Shown here one piece after another: positions 7,345-8,039 of a stretch of 8,039 nucleotides of DNA. The translations under genes and the position numbers were made by a program. This stretch comes from an uncultured Oscillibacter sp. (GTDB lineage Bacteria; Bacillota; Clostridia; Oscillospirales; Oscillospiraceae). A model generated the notes under the pieces. The model was given only the letters and a program-made list of their open reading frames with translations. It did not search any database and was not told where the DNA came from. The number at the start of each line of letters is the position of its first letter. Position 1 is the stretch's first letter. The stretch spans positions 1 to 8,039 of the forward strand of contig CAJUDV010000058.1 in NCBI GenBank assembly GCA_910585385.1, in the 5' to 3' direction.

Positions 7345-7368
7345 CCAAGGGTAAAGTTAAGCCCCTGG
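7345..7368 (-). promoter_or_regulatory. Hairpin 2 in leader
   Basis: In the minus-strand transcript CCAGGGG pairs with CCCUUGG across a 10-base loop, giving seven consecutive pairs including one G-U. On the DNA level the repeat has one mismatch (A7348 against C7365). The fact that pairing is complete only in the minus-strand RNA fits an RNA element of this operon, though one base is thin evidence. It lies about 40 bases before the ribosome binding site of the next gene. Confidence 0.35.
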
Positions 7369-7384
7369 CCGTTTTCCCGCTTTC

Positions 7385-7406
7385 AAGCCCTTGTGCCGCA
7401 AGGCTT
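7385..7406 (-). promoter_or_regulatory. Hairpin 1 in leader
   Basis: The plus strand reads AAGCCCTTG, a 5-base loop TGCCG, then CAAGGCTT. This gives an 8-bp stem with one bulged base. In the transcript the core is CCUUG-CGGCA-CAAGG. It begins about 10 bases after the stop of the cysteine-rich protein and is not followed by a U tract. It could be a weak attenuator, a processing site or an mRNA-stabilising stem. Only the base pairing is seen; function is inferred. Confidence 0.35.
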
Positions 7407-7415
7407 TCCAAGACT

Positions 7416-7781
7416 CTATTTACGGAAGTCCAGGGCCGCTTTCGCCTTGCGTTCCCGGTCCCTCCGGCGGCGCTCCCGAACGGCGCAGGCGGGGCAGTAT
7501 TTGACCGAATTGGACCGGGGAAAAATCTGTTTGCCGCAGATGCGGCAGTTTTTGGCGGACCGCTTCTGCATGACCTCCGCACACAGCTCCCGGTCAGCGG
7601 GGAGTACGGCGGCGCGGAAGTATTTGCAGATCAGCGTGGGGGAAATGAGCTGGGGACAGGGGCAGAAGTCGCCGCCGTCCAGCGGCAGGCAGTTTCCCCC
7701 GTCATAATTGGCGCACAGGCGGCGGATGATCTTTCTGGCCCGCCGGAATTGGCTGTCGTTCATACGGTGCAGCTCACTCAT
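7416..7781 (-). CDS. Cysteine-rich VLP domain protein of conjugative elements
   Basis: This encodes a 121-residue basic, cysteine-rich protein. I chose the ATG at 7781 because GGAG lies 7 bases upstream (7789-7792) and because it overlaps the topB stop. An in-frame ATG at 7844 lies within topB and is less likely, and a second one at 7763 (MNDSQF) has a weaker site. The family hallmarks are the N-terminal helix MNDSQFRRARKIIRRLCANY, then GGNC, FCPCPQ, the motif YFRAAVLP that gives the VLP family its name, and a probable zinc knuckle made of CRICGK and YCPACA (C-x2-C, 17 residues, C-x2-C). The tail is strongly basic (RERRRRDRERKAK), as expected for nucleic acid binding. This family is known from Tn1549-like elements directly after topoisomerase III, as here. 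Its biochemical function is unknown. A role as a small zinc DNA- or RNA-binding accessory protein is my inference. Confidence 0.8.
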   Translation of the reverse strand: MSELHRMNDSQFRRARKIIRRLCANYDGGNCLPLDGGDFCPCPQLISPTLICKYFRAAVLPADRELCAEVMQKRSAKNCRICGKQIFPRSNSVKYCPACAVRERRRRDRERKAKAALDFRK

Positions 7782-8039
7782 GGCTGAACTCCAGTTTATA
7801 GTTCGTCCGCGCCCCATCGTCCTCCAGAATGACCGTGGCATCATAGGTCTTGCCGGTTTTCTCGGACCAGCAGCCGGTGAGCTTCACCCGGCCCTCCTTC
7901 AGCAGCGAGGCGGCGGCGGATTTTGTCAGCTGCTTCTTTTTGGCGGAGAAGAACTTGCTGTCTTTCCAGAGGACGAAGCGGCAGTCCCGATTCTCGCAGA
8001 AAAAGCCCTTCTTGCTCTCGGTGACAGCGCCGCCGCACC
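7774..8039 (-). CDS. topB: DNA topoisomerase III (type IA), C-terminal fragment
   Basis: This is the last 87 codons of a gene that enters from the right edge; its start and catalytic core lie outside the window. The visible tail has CGG at the first codons, then GFFCENRDCRF, which looks like the second half of a four-cysteine zinc ribbon. It is followed by a lysine-rich stretch (SAKKKQLTKS), KEGRVKL and SEKTGKTYDATV. This arrangement is what I know from the C-terminal zinc/tail region of the topoisomerase III proteins carried by Tn1549-like conjugative elements. Type IA enzymes relax or decatenate single-stranded or negatively supercoiled DNA, and the element version presumably helps during transfer or replication. 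The stop TGA (7776-7774) overlaps the start of the next gene by 8 bases (ATGAGTGA), indicating translational coupling. The family assignment rests on the tail alone, so a related topoisomerase-like protein is possible. Confidence 0.8.
   Translation of the reverse strand, partial: CGGAVTESKKGFFCENRDCRFVLWKDSKFFSAKKKQLTKSAAASLLKEGRVKLTGCWSEKTGKTYDATVILEDDGARTNYKLEFSHE

Larger units (their letters stand above)
7289..7415 (-). other. Intergenic leader with two hairpins
   Basis: This is the only real gap between genes in the window (127 bases), lying between the stop of the cysteine-rich protein and the GTG of the 988-residue protein. The half nearest the GTG (about 7291-7340) is clearly more AT-rich than the surrounding coding DNA. 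It holds two inverted repeats (listed separately) and the ribosome binding site of the next gene. Neither hairpin is followed by a run of T on the minus strand, so I do not call an intrinsic terminator. I see no convincing sigma-70 promoter: the AT-rich part has only poor -35/-10 candidates. An unrecognised promoter or RNA-level control site could be here. Confidence 0.5.

Noticed and set aside
7345..7406. The two leader hairpins as Rho-independent terminators
   Set aside because: Neither is followed by a T-run in the direction of transcription, and the gene beyond has the same orientation.
7416..7844. Longer cysteine-rich protein starting at 7844
   Set aside because: The extra 21 residues are the topB coding region read in another frame, and the start at 7781 has a good ribosome binding site and a coupled overlap.
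7841..8038. 65-codon minus-strand frame at the right edge
   Set aside because: This is another frame of the topoisomerase III tail, whose zinc-ribbon residues identify the true frame.
1..8039. CRISPR array, tRNA or rRNA, insertion-sequence ends, attachment site or origin
   Set aside because: I saw no regularly spaced repeats, cloverleaf-like sequence, transposase or terminal inverted repeats. Nearly all bases are accounted for by protein-coding genes.

Overview
The window is a densely packed, single-strand piece of the conjugation/maintenance module of an integrative conjugative element (ICE) of the Tn1549-like type found in Gram-positive gut bacteria. The evidence is the gene content: a topoisomerase III tail, a cysteine-rich VLP-type protein, an ArdC/zincin/YodL multidomain protein, a transposon-transfer-assisting (TTRAP) protein, TnpV, and a very large N6-methylase-type protein. 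The DNA is GC-rich with G/C-ending codons and strong AAAGGAG-type ribosome binding sites. That fits a GC-rich Clostridia host (Oscillospiraceae or Lachnospiraceae), but the species cannot be named from this sequence.

All genes lie on the minus strand and read from right to left: topB 3' end (8039-7774, cut by the window edge), cysteine-rich VLP protein (7781-7416), a 127-base leader with two hairpins (7415-7289), a 988-residue ArdC-like/metallopeptidase/YodL protein with a GTG start (7288-4322), TTRAP (4320-4081), and a giant reading frame (4091 to the left edge) that is still open after 1363 codons. Neighbouring genes overlap by a few bases or are separated by one base, with each ribosome binding site usually inside the preceding gene. 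This suggests one co-transcribed, translationally coupled unit.

The giant frame carries, in order, an ArdC-like N-terminal region, a Gly/Pro-rich linker, a MutS-domain-I-like segment with an intact Phe-Tyr-Glu motif, a long middle region, and an N6-adenine methyltransferase-like fold. An SNF2-type helicase part is expected beyond the window. The most unusual observation is that a complete, well-formed tnpV gene (3310-2954) with its own strong ribosome binding site is nested on the same strand, in another frame, inside this giant frame. The giant protein's low-complexity linker is simply tnpV read one frame over. tnpV stops 5 bases before an ATG of the giant frame (Met382), just before the MutS-like domain, so re-initiation could yield a shorter isoform.

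The products plausibly process, protect and remodel element DNA before or after conjugation: topoisomerase, ssDNA-binding/antirestriction-like ArdC regions, methylase/helicase and a mismatch-recognition-like domain. Long plus-strand open frames opposite these genes are explained by rarity of TTA, CTA and TCA codons and are not annotated.
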